Source of the DNA: Mauremys mutica
Taxonomy: Eukaryota; Chordata; Testudines; Geoemydidae
DNA length: 64,000 nt
Direction: 5' to 3'
Assembly (NCBI RefSeq): GCF_020497125.1
Contig: NC_059079.1
Coordinates: 52,773,114 to 52,837,113 of the forward strand
This document shows, piece after piece, positions 25,501 through 37,516 of this stretch. Below the pieces are notes generated by a model. It was given only the letters and a program-made list of their open reading frames with translations. It ran no database searches and was not told the DNA's origin. Every line of letters starts with the position of its first letter. The first letter of the stretch is position 1. Made by a program: the position numbers and the translations under genes.

Positions 25501-25659
25501 ATTGCTACTACTAGTCATGAAATGGTCTCTAGTGGTTACTTGTGTGTCTAGATTCTCAGGATTACTTACATTACTCATTTCTGAAAGAGAATATTTTGAT
25601 GATTTCTGACATCTTGGCTGAGTCAAAAAGGGACTTTGGTATGGTGATACTCAGGGTTG
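22581..25659. other. No gene seen
   Basis: 3.1 kb, AT-rich, frames at most 91 codons, no family signature. Confidence 0.5.
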
Positions 25660-26029
25660 CCATGCTTAAGTTTTAGGAACCTAGAAAAAGTCATGGGATT
25701 CACAAAGCCTGGGTTACACACAAAGGTTCTCTATACAATGAATGGAAAGAGATAGGTACCTCAGAATGGGAGTCACAAAAGCCAGAATGCTAGGTGGCTC
25801 CTTGCCTAAGCTAAGCAATGTAAGATGCCAAGACAAGGGGTTTGTGCTCAACTCTCCCTCTCTCAGGGAGATAGGCACCTAAGTCCAGGCTGCAGGGAGA
25901 TACCTCCTCTTGGGATTCTCAGCTACAAACCCTCTCTTGGAGTTAGGTACTACCACAGCAATAGCAGTGCCCTCAAATTTTAGCCAAATAGTTAAGGTAT
26001 TCACCTAGGATGCAACCCCATGCTGAGGT

Positions 26030-26169
26030 TGTCAATAAACTTCTGATTGCCAGAAGCTGGGACTGGATGACAGGGCACTGATCATTCAATAAATTGCCCT
26101 GTTTCTGTTCATTCCCTCTGAAGCATCTGTTGGAAGACAGGATACTGAACTAAATGGATAATTGGGCTG

Positions 26170-26178
<9 letters not shown>
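26030..26178 (+). mobile_element. CR1 3' end remnant abutting a TG microsatellite
   Basis: GCCAGAAGCTGGGACTGGAT, TTCATTCCCTCTGAAGCATC and GAAGACAGGATACTGAACTA match the CR1 end at 33480. The repeat leads directly into (TG)n at about 26175. Confidence 0.6.

Positions 26179-26200
<22 letters not shown>
26174..26200. repeat. (TG)n microsatellite
   Basis: About 13 uninterrupted TG units. Confidence 0.95.
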
Positions 26201-26202
<2 letters not shown>

Positions 26203-26999
26203 ACACCTGATAATGACTCTAACCTGGGGATTAGAGCACTCATCTAGTAAGTGGAATACCCCAAGATCCATGGTCTCCCACCTCCAGGGACACCCTGCTA
26301 CAAATAATATTTTAAAAACTCATTGGAACAGCTTCAGAAGGAGAGTCTGAGGGAGCCCACATCAGAATATCCCATAGCCTAGGGTCAAGAACACTCCCTG
26401 AGAGGCAGCAGAGCCTCAGTTCAAATCTCTTTTCCCCCTCAGATAGCAGGGGACTTGAACCAGGGGGGTCTCCCACATCCCATATATGAACCCTAAACAT
26501 TGAGCTAAAAGTTACAAGAGAGGTCTTTGTCCCTCGCTCCCTCTGCCATTTTGTGTAAGCCTGATCCCCTAGGCAAGCTCTAATCTCTGGGGCTCTGACA
26601 TCCAGGCACTGGGCTGTACTATGCATGTTCAGAAGCAGAAACACAGACACCGTCACCTAGGAACTTCTGCTGCAAAAATTTAGGCACCAAGAGAGTTTAA
26701 GCACCTACAGGGTTCAGCAGCAGCTGAGCACATGTTTTGTGAATCCCACTGGATCTGATTCTAGGATTTAGGCATCTAAAGTGGCAGTTGGGCACCTAAG
26801 TCCTTTTGTGAATCTTGGTCTCACAGCAATCTTAAGAAAACAAAGATAAAGACCTATAAAAACCTTACTGACATTATATAAACACTGACAATTTGCCACT
26901 CAGAAGAGCTGATAGACAGTCACTTTGCGAGCAGTAGAAGAGAAACATCTAGGGCAAGTGATTAACACAGAAATCTACAGATTTTAAGATTCTGGAAAC

Positions 27000-27110
27000 A
27001 CATGTAGGTAACATAGGAAAGTAAGTATTATAACCAGCTTACAGATTCAGAAACTGAGGTTCAAGACCACCAAAGGATTCAGGTGAGCATACAACAGTCT
27101 AGTGTGTGAT
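27000..27110 (-). repeat. MIR-like remnant, minus strand
   Basis: CTTACAGATTCAGAAACTGAGG followed by a spacer that recalls the reverse MIR core. Confidence 0.4.
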
Positions 27111-27419
27111 TTTCCTGGGTGAACAACCTGGAATCACAAACAAGTTTTCGGTGGGTTGCAGCCACTCTCCCTCACCCTTTTACACATTCATTTAAAAAAA
27201 TTTTCTAAGCTGTATACTTGCAGGAATAACCTCAAACCCATGAGTCGATAAAGTAATGTCTGTCAAAATCTTCAGGCAGTCTATCACAATGGCTTTACTC
27301 ATTTCATTTAATGAAGGCTGATTCTGTGGTGATGGAATTTTTCTAATATTCCATGGAAATAAACATTTTTCCCTTTGTGTTGCCATTTTGCTATTGATTT
27401 GATTAATGGCTAGTGTCTC

Positions 27420-27600
27420 CAGTTATTATTTGAATTAAAATAGCACCTAGAAGACCCACTTTGACCAGCACTATACAAAATATGTAGTAAGAGAAATCTC
27501 CCCTGCCCCAAATAATTACAATCCAAGTAGACATGACAAGCAAAAGATGGGAGGAGAAACAGAGGCACAGACTGGCAAAGTGACTTTTTATCCTGACTTC
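27420..27600 (+). repeat. Old interspersed repeat, L2/MIR-type tail
   Basis: ATAGCACCTAGAAGACCCAC, CAGCACTATACAAAATATGT, then AAACAGAGGCACAGACTGGC; diverged relative of 14785-14905. Confidence 0.45.
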
Positions 27601-29657
27601 CAGGGTGGCACCCTAACCAATAGTAGTAAAGACTACAATAGGCAAGAAAATTATGTTTGCCCCCAGATCCAATCCTACAATTCCAAAGGAGTATGGAATG
27701 TGGTGGGTCACAAGATGATTTTCAGCCATTTAGCGTATCACAGACCAAAACAAGGATGAGAGCCATTGCTGTAGTAGATAAGGCCTGGATAAAGATTACA
27801 AAAAGCCCTTCTGTTTGTCACTCCTCATCTTTTGCACTATTGTACTGTTTTATACTCAGATAGTCTTAGGTCACAAAATTATATCTGGATTTAGAACCCC
27901 CCAGTGTTTGGGAGGGTTTGAGATCCATATCTGAATTTCTGGTTTGTGTTCACCTCTGTTCTTACTGGATTTATTTTAAATTGTGTTTAATATACACATC
28001 ATCTTCTCCAGTAAGTGCTAGATAACACAGGAGTAAGTGAAGGCACAGTTTAGCCCTAGAACTATGTTAATAAATATCATTTTTATTTATTGGGCACAGG
28101 ATTTTTAAAAAAAGAAAAAGATACCAGCCTTATAATTGAGTAAGTTCTAGTGCTAGGCATTGTAATAATGAGTCTACAAGCTGTATCACTAATCTTATTG
28201 ATGTTATTTGTTTGTCCTTGCATTTGTCTGATGTTAGTTTGACTTGCTGATTTCTCCCTTTGAGTTCCTCTCCCTCCCCACAAGTCATACTTATTCTCAT
28301 GGGTGGGCCAGCTAGTGATAAGACTTTCAGGGAACAGTTTATCAATTCTTATGAAATCAAAGCAGAAGTTTCCTGTCTGGAAGACAGGAAGACAAATGCT
28401 GCAAGCTTACATTCCTGTAAATACATCCTAAATCTGATAGTAATTTCCCACACGAGGGTACTACTGACTACTTTGGAAACACTCTTCAGCCTCGCAGCTG
28501 TTCCTAGTAGACCACCATTCACCGAGAAGAGACTTGACAATAAGCTTTCCCAATAAAGTGAGACTTTCTTGAGCCAACATACCCAGAGGACGATATTTAG
28601 TACTGGATGGATACTAAACCAAAAAATGATTATTAAAAGTGATTAATGAGTACAGCCAGCAGTTAAGCAGCTTGCTAAGTCTTGAAACAGCAAGGCTTGT
28701 GAGCCTTCTTTACAGCTCTGCATGTTCCTGTGTTAGTCCCCTGTAATCACATCTCTCACCTGCAGAGTGTCTCCCCATGTCCAGCAGCAGCATTGCAGGG
28801 GTTCTTACTGTTCAACTGCCTCTTTCGTTATTCTGATGCCACAACAGTCTATTGTTGTACATGACGTAGCCCTCTGACCTGGTCAATGCTCAGTCCAGTC
28901 CCCCTTCCTGGTTTAGCAGAAAAGTCTCAGATAGGAAACCACAAAGTCTAATGGTTTTTTATACTAGTTCTCAAACTTTGTCTGAGGCCCGCAATACTTG
29001 TCATTTTCTTCCCCTGATGCCTGTACCTTCCCTCTTAGTCTGGGGAAAGGTAGGGGAACCCAAGCCAGCCTTCTCCTCTGGATTACCACCCTGGGACCCT
29101 GTTTTAGGTGGATAAGGACTGTTGTTTTTTTAAATCCCTCTGCCATTTCCCTGCTTCTCAACATCTTCACCAAGTCTCTGGACTCTGCAGTCCCCAGCTG
29201 AATCTATGGTTCCTCACAGCTTCTCCTTAGCTAGCTATGAAGGTACTTTCTCAATGACTGCTCCCAGCCTTTCACTTGCAATACAGCCCAGCTGCTGCAG
29301 AGTCCCTTTCTGTCTCACCTTTTGAGCAGTCAATATCTCCCTCCTCCTGACAGGCATTCCCCCCTCAGGCCTCTCTCTGGGAGCTGGGGGTTGTGTATAA
29401 GGCCTCTTGCCTTGGAATAGTCAGCTGCAAGACTTTTACCAGATTCCTTCAGCTAAACCCCCTCTCCAACTAGGCTTCCATTCTGGAGGGTTCAGCAAGT
29501 CAGTCATCTCCTGGCAAATCTGCCTGCTCTGAGGGAGGAGGAGGCAGCGTTTTTGCTGGGCCCCAACTCCTTCCCAGTTGAAGGAGTGAGAGGAAGTCTT
29601 GCCCTTTCTGTAAAATTTTGGGCCCTTAAAATGTATTCGAAGCACCATTCATTTTCA
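27601..29657. other. No gene seen
   Basis: Paired-strand frames at 28130-28556 and 28964-29201 have no domain features. Confidence 0.5.
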
Positions 29658-29735
29658 CAAAAAGAACAGGAGTATTTGTGGCACCTTAGAGACTTGTTAG
29701 TCTCTAAGGTGCCACAAATACTCCTGTTCTTTTTG
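29658..29735. repeat. Perfect 37-bp hairpin
   Basis: Arms 29658-29694 and 29699-29735 are exact inverse complements (starting CAAAAAGAACAGGAGTATTT) with a 4-nt loop TGTT. The following AACACAGCTGCTACTCTGAA is typical of a common reptilian interspersed repeat. Confidence 0.93.
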
Positions 29736-29940
29736 CGGATACAAACTAACACAGCTGCTACTCTGAAACCATTAATTTTCACGACTCTTAGCGCTCGTGC
29801 TCTCTCTCTCCCCCTCTCCTCATCCTTTTCTCTCCCCTCCGAACCCTTAAAGGGCCATGTCGGGGTGGACCAGTAGGTGACATTTTCCTCCAAGGCAGAC
29901 TACTTTGTCTCACCTCCTTAAGAGAAACTAACCCCACATT

Positions 29941-29993
29941 TAATATATATACATATATATATACACACACACACACACACACGCACGCATACA
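29941..29993. repeat. TA/CA microsatellite
   Basis: TATATATACATATATATATA followed by (AC)n. Confidence 0.92.
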
Positions 29994-31739
29994 GAGAGCA
30001 AAACCCCCCAGCTGAGCATGGGACAAACCATGCTAAGGACAAACTATCACCACATCTGTAGAGGAACATTAACCATTCTAATAGGTTCAAGAGAGACAGA
30101 AGTCAACAGAACAGTGTATAAGAGTGAACTGGTAGATTAATTTAAACTTTCATACAAGGCCCCAGTTAGAGGCTATTAAGGAAACAAAGATGCCATGGGG
30201 GAGAGATGACGTTTGACATATTAGAAACCAGTTAAGAGGCAAAAAACAGTAGCAATAAATGGTTGATTTTGACCACCAGAAAAGGATGATAGTGAAGACA
30301 ACTCACCTCTGCATCACCACAACCCTTGATCAAAGGTTTTTAAAAACTACAAACATCCTATAAATCATCTGGAAGCTTAACCAATATGTAAACATTAACA
30401 AGCAGAACCCTTCATGCTAGATAACAATTTGAGCTCAACAACATCAGCAAGTTTTTTAAAAATCAGTATTCTCTTATTTGATGCCAAGAACACAGCCTAC
30501 TCCAGAGTTGTGCTTATCAAAAAGCAACTCTGTTTCCGTGTTGGCTGACTCTTCTATATGGTAGGAGAAAAGGTATTTGAGTGGCTTGAGGGAAAAAAAT
30601 GTGTTTCCCACAAAAGAAATCACTCTAGTATGTGCCTCAGAACCAAGCTTTTTGTGAACTAACACAAAATAGTGTATTTGCAACCAATCTGACCATCCCT
30701 GGTTCTGAATAGAATTTGTCAGCATTCATACTATTTCACCCCATAGGCCAATTGTTTTCCAAGGCAGCCTCTTATATCACGTGAAAGAACACATATACTT
30801 TAGGAGCATGCACTTTAGCTAACAAATTCAGCAGGAGTATTAAGATTCTGATTAGGAAAGCATCTCTACTCAGGATGGCACTTACAAACATACTTCACTT
30901 TAAGCTTAAATACCATTGAAGTCAAGCACATGCTCAAGTATTGTTCTAATTGGGACCCAGGTGAGCTCTTTCTTTATTATTTAGAAGTCATTTTGGGTCT
31001 TACATCTGAATTGATTGTAGGCAAAGTGATGGAGTTAATACTTTAAAATAGTGATTTTAAAATAGTTTCTCCACTCTGTAGAAATCATCTTAAGAAGATG
31101 GAAGGACTTTTCTGACGTTTGTGCACTAGGTTGCAGATATGCTATAAAAACATCAGTTTTCTTATAATAGGCTTCTGAAAACCAGTTATTACCAGTTAAT
31201 GATTAGTTTAGTACGTCTTTTGGTCCTAAGCTTTGCCTCAGGCTAGAAACTGTTCGCTCAGAACATTGTTTCAGACAATCAATTTCCTAACTATATTTCC
31301 TCAGAATTTATTATGATACCACCAGCAAGTAAAAGTTTGCGAAGCCAAGAAGTCTACAGTAAGCTTTACTGCTTGATCTTTTCCCATACATAGTGCACCT
31401 TTCCAATCTTCGGATTTTCCTTCTCATGGTCCATTAGCTACTCATCACCTTACACTTCAATGAGTCTAGCTGGAATATTATCACATCTGAGAACACCACT
31501 TGTTAGCGGTGTTGCAAGGGGTAACAGACATCTCTGGTTTTGACAAATTTGAGTTAATTCCTCACCCTTCAGAGTTTTGGTCTTAGGTCTTTAGTCTATC
31601 CTTGAACTCAGGTTCCTTCTAAAGGCAGTGAACTGTACTGCTGCTCTGCCACCAGTCCACCACCAAAACAAAAACTTAACTTCAGTTCTGACAACTCTCC
31701 AGTTGTTGTCATTCATATGGAATGTGTGTTTTAAATAGG
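29994..31739. other. No gene seen
   Basis: A faint short palindromic repeat (CTTTAAGCTTAAATACCATT, GAAGTCAAGCACATGCTCAA) near 30895. Confidence 0.5.
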
Positions 31740-32385
31740 GTTGAGTGAACCCACAATAACTGAGATAAGAGATTCAAATCATATTCATAAATGATCTGGA
31801 AAAACAGATAAAACAGTGACGTGGTAAAATTTGCAGAGGATACAAAATTACTCAGGAAAGTTACATCGAAAGCTGCCTGCAAAGAGTTACAAATGCGTCT
31901 TCTAAAACCAGGTGACTTAGCAACAAAATGGCAGATGAAATTCAGTGTTGATAAATGAAAAGTAGTGAACATTGGAAAACAATCTTAACTATACATATAA
32001 AATGATGGGGTCTAAATTAGCTGTTACCACTCAAGAGAGATCTTGGAGTCATTGCGGATAGTTTTCAATGTACAGCAGCAGTCAATAAAAGCTAACAGAC
32101 TGTTAGGAACCATTAGGAAAGGGAGAGAGAACACAGAATATATCATAATGCCACTATACAAATCCATTGTATGCCCACACCTTCAATACTGCATGCAGTT
32201 CTAGTCACTCCATCTCAAAAAAAGATATATTAAGTTATATCAAAAAAGATATACAGAGAAGGGCAACCAACATATGAGAAGAGATTAAAAGACTGGGATA
32301 GTTGAGCTTAGAAAAGAGACGACTAAGGTAGCATATGATCAAGGTCTTAAGGTGATGCTGGCATGTGATAGGTCTACAAGATGAC
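31740..32385 (+). mobile_element. CR1 LINE fragment, RT 3' part
   Basis: Degenerate plus-strand CR1 reverse transcriptase and downstream sequence: the FINDLE-type segment near 31780, CTTGGAGTCATTGCGGATAG near 32043, then GAGAAGGGCAACCAACATAT. It is interrupted near 32350-32400 by an LTR fragment and resumes at about 33178. Confidence 0.75.
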
Positions 32386-32399
32386 AGACCACCTCGATC

Positions 32400-33175
32400 G
32401 TATACCACTCATCAGATTTAGATGATAACTCATGTTTGCTTGCTTTAACCTGCAAATAACTTTCATTTCTTTTTCCCAGTTAATAAACCTTTAGATAATT
32501 CATTACAGGATTGGCTACAGGCATTGTCTTTGGTGCAGAGGTGAAAGTAAGCCAGTACGGTCCGGTACGGAGTACCGGCAAGAGCCAGTACACCGTGCTG
32601 GACCGCACTGGCTTCCACGGCAGGGATTTAAAGGACTCTGGGCTCCCGCGGCTGCGGGCAGCCCAGAGCCCTTTAAATCCCGCCCGCGGCTCCAGCGGCC
32701 GGGCTGGGGCCAGGATTTAAAGGGCCCGGAGCTCCCCGGCGGCCGGAGCACCAGACCCTTTAATTTGCCCCTGAGCCCTGGGGGCTCCCAGCCACCTCTG
32801 CAACTGGGAGCCCCGGGTTGATTTAAAGGCCCCGGGGCTCCCAGTCACAGCCAGTGCCCCAGGGCCTTTAAATCTTTAAACCCCACCCCTTCATGTTGAG
32901 GCCACGCCTCTTCCAGATGAGGCCATGCCCCCCTCAGGACTCCAGCAGTACTGGTAAGTCCTCTAAGTTACTTTCACCTCTGCTTTGGTGTAAAATCTAG
33001 GATCCCAGTTGAGCTGGGTAAGTCTCTTGGTACTGGAACCAATCTGAATGTGGTGTTATTTTTAGTGTAAGTGACCTTGTATCACTAAGTCCAGTTTGTA
33101 TGGGTGGCAAGATAGATTGGAGAGTCTAAGGGGACTGTCTGTGACTTCATGGTAAGACTCCTGGCAGTGTGACAT
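32400..33175 (+). mobile_element. LTR fragment inserted in the CR1 copy, itself split by a hAT MITE
   Basis: TTAATAAACCTTTAGAT, CAGGATTGGCTACAGGC and GACTGTCTGTGACTTCATGG match the LTR at 2010-2935 and, more distantly, the 3' half of the 1,076-bp LTR at 55788. The left limit is uncertain; flanking CR1 sequence suggests the whole non-CR1 block spans about 32350-33177. Confidence 0.65.
32536..32982. mobile_element. hAT-type MITE, GC-rich, with perfect target duplication
   Basis: Perfect 15-bp terminal inverted repeats CAGAGGTGAAAGTAA / TTACTTTCACCTCTG are flanked on both sides by CTTTGGTG (32528-32535, 32983-32990). The interior is GC-rich with repeated TTTAAA and GGGCTCCC motifs; there is no transposase, so it is non-autonomous. 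Confidence 0.93.
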
Positions 33176-33177
33176 AT

Positions 33178-33650
33178 AGAATCATAAATGGTGTGGAGAA
33201 AGTGAATAAAAGAGTATTATTTGCCCCTTCACATAACACAAGAACCAGAGGTCACCCAATTAAATAAATACACAGAAGGTTTAAAACTAATGTAAGGAAG
33301 TACTTCTTCATATAATGCAGAGTCTACCTGTGGAACTCATTGCCAGGGGATGTTGTGAAGGCCAAGAGTATAACTGGATTCAAAAAGGCATTAGATAAGT
33401 TCATGGAGGGTAGATCCATCAATGGCTATTAGCCAATATGGTCAGGGATGTCTTCCCATGCTCTGGGGTGTCCCTAAACCTCTGACTGCCAGAAGCTGGG
33501 ACTGGATGACAGGGTATGGATCACTCGTAAATTGCCCTGTTTAGTTCTTTCCCTCTGAAGCATCTGGCACAGGTCACTGTCGGAAAACAAGATAGTGGGA
33601 TAGACAGATCATTTGTCTGATCTAGTATGGTCATTCTATTGTTCCACATT
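33178..33650 (+). mobile_element. CR1 LINE 3' end, continuation
   Basis: It continues the copy at 31740: ACACAAGAACCAGAGGTCAC, then GGAACTCATTGCCAGGGGAT, GCCAGAAGCTGGGACTGGAT and a terminal block (CACTGTCGGAAAACAAGATA, GTCTGATCTAGTATGG). The same terminal block marks the shorter CR1 3' ends elsewhere in the window. Confidence 0.75.
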
Positions 33651-34795
33651 AAACATGCGACACTTTAATGTGATGCAGAATGCACAATAGGAAGACTATG
33701 CATGGATATGAATTGCTTGCTACATTAGCCTACATGTAGTGTGAGAAGATCTGAATCTAATCAACTATTAAAAAAAGACACTGGTTTAAAACCTACTAGT
33801 CAGTGAAGTTGTACACCACTAATTTCCTCCCTAATTTCCAGTGGCTCTTAAATTTAAACTTTAATCATGGCAGAGAAGTTTTCACATTGTGTTTTCATAA
33901 AATGTAGTAGTTCCCATAGACCTTTGCCACTTATTTTTAGCTATAAGCATTGTATAAGTCAGCATGAGCATCAGTGATCACCAGAAGAATAGCAGAGGTG
34001 AGGCTGCAAATTTAGCACCTCCAGATTGGTCATTTTCACAATTGCCCAGAACAATTTCAAGTTTTGTGAGTGGTCAATTGGTGACAGTCTTGCATGCAGG
34101 AGAGTAAAAAGGTTTTGTGTTTCATGTGTGTAATAGTATGCATGTTTTAATTGAGGTTGCATGTGTGTGTACTTTCATATATGAAAGGAACCACTTTTGT
34201 ATTACATCTATGTATTGAATTTATATGAATATCTGTTATTGACATACATTAGGTATTTTTCTTCCCCATGAGGAGCTCCTGCAAGGGAACAATCCAGAGC
34301 TGTACATACCCAGGAAAGTTACACATCGCTTGTAAGGAGATGTCCAAGGCTTCAGACACTGTTAAAACACACTTTGATCCCATTTATGCTGCAAAATGGA
34401 AACATGCTTTAAAGGGACACAATTAACTTTTAATCCAGTCAATTGTTAAAATAAAGTTAACATACAAAATAATCATACAGGAGACCCTCAACTCAGTCCC
34501 CCTACAATTTTTGCAGTTTTGCAATCAATTTCCCTAGTTTAAATATTTTTCTCTCCTGTTTTGCTGCATGATGGTGAAATTTTAAACATTTGTGGTGAAA
34601 AATTTCCACCATTTTTGTCAAGTTCAACTAAGGACAAAGTGCTGCCAAAACCACAAAGTAAACAATAAAAAAATTGGGAGAAAAGGTAAATTTTTCTCTA
34701 ATCTTTTTCACTTATATTAATCTTAGATGTTTATAATAGTAGGTTTAAAAAAAATAATCAGACAATTTTTATTTTTACACTAAGTATCTTTGCCA
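33651..34795. other. No gene seen
   Basis: AT-rich, nothing recognisable. Confidence 0.5.
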
Positions 34796-34800
34796 GGAGA

Positions 34801-35589
34801 TGTCACAGCACTGCTGGCTTCTTTAAGGGGAAATGGGATCTCAGCCCCACCTGTGACGAGGATCAGCTCACCTCCCTGGGTGGGGAGTAATGCATGAGGT
34901 CATGTGATTAACTCAATAATGCATGAGGCCAGGCCTGTGGATATAAAGGAGGAAGGGACAGATTCCTGGGGGAAGGAGTTTGAACCCGAGCCTAACATTC
35001 CAGCTAGGCAGGGCTAGGAGTACAACACAACACAGGGCAGGGCTAGAAAGGTGCAGCTGGCCTGAGAAAGCAGCTGCAGATGACAGCTACAGCATGCAGG
35101 AGGCTCCTACCCTCGGAAACCAGGGGAGGGCCTGGAGAGCGGTAAAGGGGGGTTGGAGCTGCTGGGGCCAGAGAGTTGGACATGGTAGGCAGAGGCCTGT
35201 GAAAGGACTCGTCTGGAGACAAGTGAGAGTCAGGGCCGACAAGAGCCAGGGGGAGCTGGTACAAATTACTGGGGTCCAGTGGTCCGGAAGGGGACCTGGA
35301 GCCCCACTTCCCTGGCTTTGTCGGCCCTGTTTACCTGGTCCACCCTTGCTGGGGGGCCCGAAAAAAAATTTTCACCGGGGCCTGAACCCGCTCTCGGTGG
35401 CCCTGGTGAGAGTGACTTATTTTGGGACTTCATTTTAAGGATTGTTTTGATATTTTTGTTAATAAGTCCATACCCCTAGCCTTTGTGGACTATTTCTGGG
35501 AACCTGAGCAGAATGGGAATCTGAGGCATGGTGCCACAGAGCCACCTCTGGCCATGAGGGGGCGCTTGGGAGATGATGCATGTATTACA
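34801..35589 (+). repeat. Solo LTR with target duplication GGAGA
   Basis: It begins TGTCACAGCACTG and ends ATGTATTACA; GGAGA lies at 34796-34800 and 35590-35594. A TATA-like ATATAAAGG occurs near 34940. A hAT MITE sits at 35231-35405; without it and its extra target copy the LTR is 606 bp. The 152-aa frame within it is spurious. Confidence 0.82.
35231..35405. mobile_element. hAT-type MITE inside the solo LTR
   Basis: Ends CAGGGCC / GGCCCTG with perfect 8-bp duplications GTGAGAGT at 35223-35230 and 35406-35413. An inner inverted repeat (AGGGCCGACAAGAGCCAGGG against CCCTGGCTTTGTCGGCCCT) covers the left half. Confidence 0.88.
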
Positions 35590-35744
35590 GGAGACAACCA
35601 TGTTATAGTCAGTTCTCCTGATATAGTTGTATCTGCCCAATGTAGAATTCTCTCTGTGTCACTCACTTTAGCTCCATCACTCTCCAAGTCCTGTAACTGC
35701 AGAATGATTGAGCTGTTGTAATGCTGCACTATCTGCTCCAACTA

Positions 35745-35992
35745 TGGTCTGGTCTAAACTACAGACTTACATCAGTATAACTATGTCGCTCAGGGGCAAC
35801 CTGAGCCCCAGTTAGACAGCTTTATATTGGCTGGAGAGCTTCTCCCATTGACACACCTCTCAGTGAGGTGGATTAATTACAGCCACAAGACAGTTCTCTC
35901 CTGTTGGCTTACAGCATCTTCATTAAAGCTATATAGCAAGGCTGCTGCACTGGTGCAGCTGTGCCAATGCAGTGTTTTAAGTATAGACCCTT
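35745..35992. mobile_element. Diverged MITE of the TGTCTACACTA group
   Basis: Left TGGTCTGGTCTAAACTACAG, right TTTTAAGTATAGACCC; the interior (GTCAGTATAACTATGTCGCTC-like, CTCCCATTG) resembles the MITE at 6098. Confidence 0.5.
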
Positions 35993-36244
35993 CCTAAATC
36001 ACGTAGGCAGTTCAGCAGCATCTTGTGGTTGATTTTATCGAAAGCTGTGAAGAGATCAAGTAGCATGAATGCTGAGATATAGCCTCCATCCATGGCCAGA
36101 AGGTGGTGATACCAGAACTGTCTCTAGGCATGGCCCTGGTCTGAGGCCTAATTGCAAAGCATACAGGATGTCAACAGACTCAAAATGACTCCAGAACTTG
36201 CTTGCCACTGCTTTTGCATGATTTTGTCTGAGATTAAGGTCTAA
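35993..36244. other. Unidentified repeat-like sequence
   Basis: GTGGTTGATTTTATCGAAAG, CTGTGAAGAGATCAAGTAGC recalls an old LINE-type coding remnant, but I could not assign it. Confidence 0.3.
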
Positions 36245-36715
36245 AGAAATGTGGTCTAGATGAAATTACTATAAACTGGGTGCACAACTGGTTGAAAAAT
36301 TGTGGTCAGAGTAGTTATCAATGTTTCACAGTCAAATTGAGAGGAGTTATCTAGTGGAGTCCTGCTGGGGTCTGCCCTGGGTCCGGTACCATTCAATGTT
36401 TTCATTAATGACTTGGATAATGGAATGGAGAGTATGCCTATAAAATGTGTAGATGACACCAAGCTGGGAGGTTGTTGCTAGCATTTTGGAGGACAGGACT
36501 GGAATTCAAAAAGATCTTGGCAAAATGGAGAATTGGTCTGAAATCAACAAGATGATATTCAGTAAAGACAAGTGCACATTACCACACCTAGGGAGGAAAA
36601 ATCAAATGCACAAATATAAAATGGGGAACAACTGGCTAGGTGTTAGTACTGCTGAAAAGAATCTGGGAGTTATAGTAGATCATACATTGAATACGAGTCA
36701 ACAAGGTGATGCAGT
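36245..36715 (+). mobile_element. CR1 LINE reverse-transcriptase fragment
   Basis: The plus-strand translation shows LGPVPFNVFINDLDNG then DDTKLGG, the CR1-type RT palm with its acidic pair (here VDDT). There is no full frame. The right end is cut by the LTR element starting at 36716. Confidence 0.75.
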
Positions 36716-37023
36716 TGTCACAGCCTGGGGGGTTTCCAGGCCAGAGCTCCCCAGCTCCCTTGGCCTTCCCCCAGCCCTGCTCCACTCCAGGTACCTTCTC
36801 TAGCTCCCCAGCAGCCAGACCAGTCTCCCTCTACAGCTAGAGGAGACTGTGTGTCTGCCCCTGACTTCCCTGTCTTTTATAAGGCCAGCTGAGTCTGTCT
36901 GGGGCATGGCCACAATTGCGGCTGCCTCCCAATCAGCCCAGCCTAAGGCTCCCAGCCCCAGTCCTCTCCAAGGGCTGGCTTTTAACTCCTTTCAGACCAG
37001 AAGTGGGTGACCACCCTGCTACA
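36716..37023 (-). repeat. 3' LTR of the short gypsy-derived element
   Basis: Plus-strand ends TGTCACAG and GCTACA. It is next to a C-run of at least 14 bases, the inverse of a polypurine tract. Confidence 0.75.
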
Positions 37024-37203
37024 CCCCCCCCCCCCCACTCAAGATCACCACCCCGGGGAGTAGGGGGGTCTCCTGGCCTTGGCTCCTCCTCGGTCCCTCT
37101 CAGGTCCCACCCTTCCACCAGGGTGGACCTGGACCCTCAGACTTGGGCCTGGGCATGCCCACCACATATGGCCCTTTTGCCCACAGGCCCTACATATTGG
37201 CAG

Positions 37204-37516
37204 CTACCCAGGTTCCCTCACCCGGTGAACTGTCCCTGGGACTTGCCCCTGTCTTTCTCCTGGGTGAGGCACCCAGCCCTTGCCCCAGTGGGGACAATCC
37301 CTTTTTATACGTCCTTGACTTAAACAGGCATAACATGTCCAGCGCTTGTCCACGGGCCTCCTGGTCCCAGCTCTCTGCCTCTCCCAGCCGTCTCCACCAC
37401 TCCTCTGGAACTCCTTCTTGAGGAGGTTTACCATACCAGCTGGCCCATTTTCCCATACCATGTTCCCATACCAGCTGGCCCAACTGTTCCCGGAGGGCCT
37501 CTTTCACCTCCCACAA
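37204..37516 (-). pseudogene. gag: gag remnant with a damaged CCHC zinc knuckle
   Basis: One minus-strand frame reads CYACLSQGRIKRDCP: Cys spacing is CX2C...C as in a retroelement nucleocapsid knuckle, but the His position holds Arg. A second frame over the same bases (WEVKEALREQLGQLVWEHG) looks like upstream Gag helices in another register, so there is a frameshift between them. No protease or pol follows before the LTR. Confidence 0.5.

Larger units (their letters stand above)
25660..26829. repeat. Composite repeat region
   Basis: Outer words GGATTCACAAAGCCTGGG near 25700 and CCTTTTGTGAATCTTGG near 26800 are roughly inverted. Inside are tRNA-like phrases (GGGGATTAGAGCACTCATCT; GTCTCCCACATCCC) as in abundant reptilian foldback repeats. 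A CR1 3' end and a TG microsatellite interrupt it. Family not identified. Confidence 0.4.

Noticed and set aside
34980..35438. 152-aa plus-strand ORF
   Set aside because: It spans a solo LTR and an inserted MITE.
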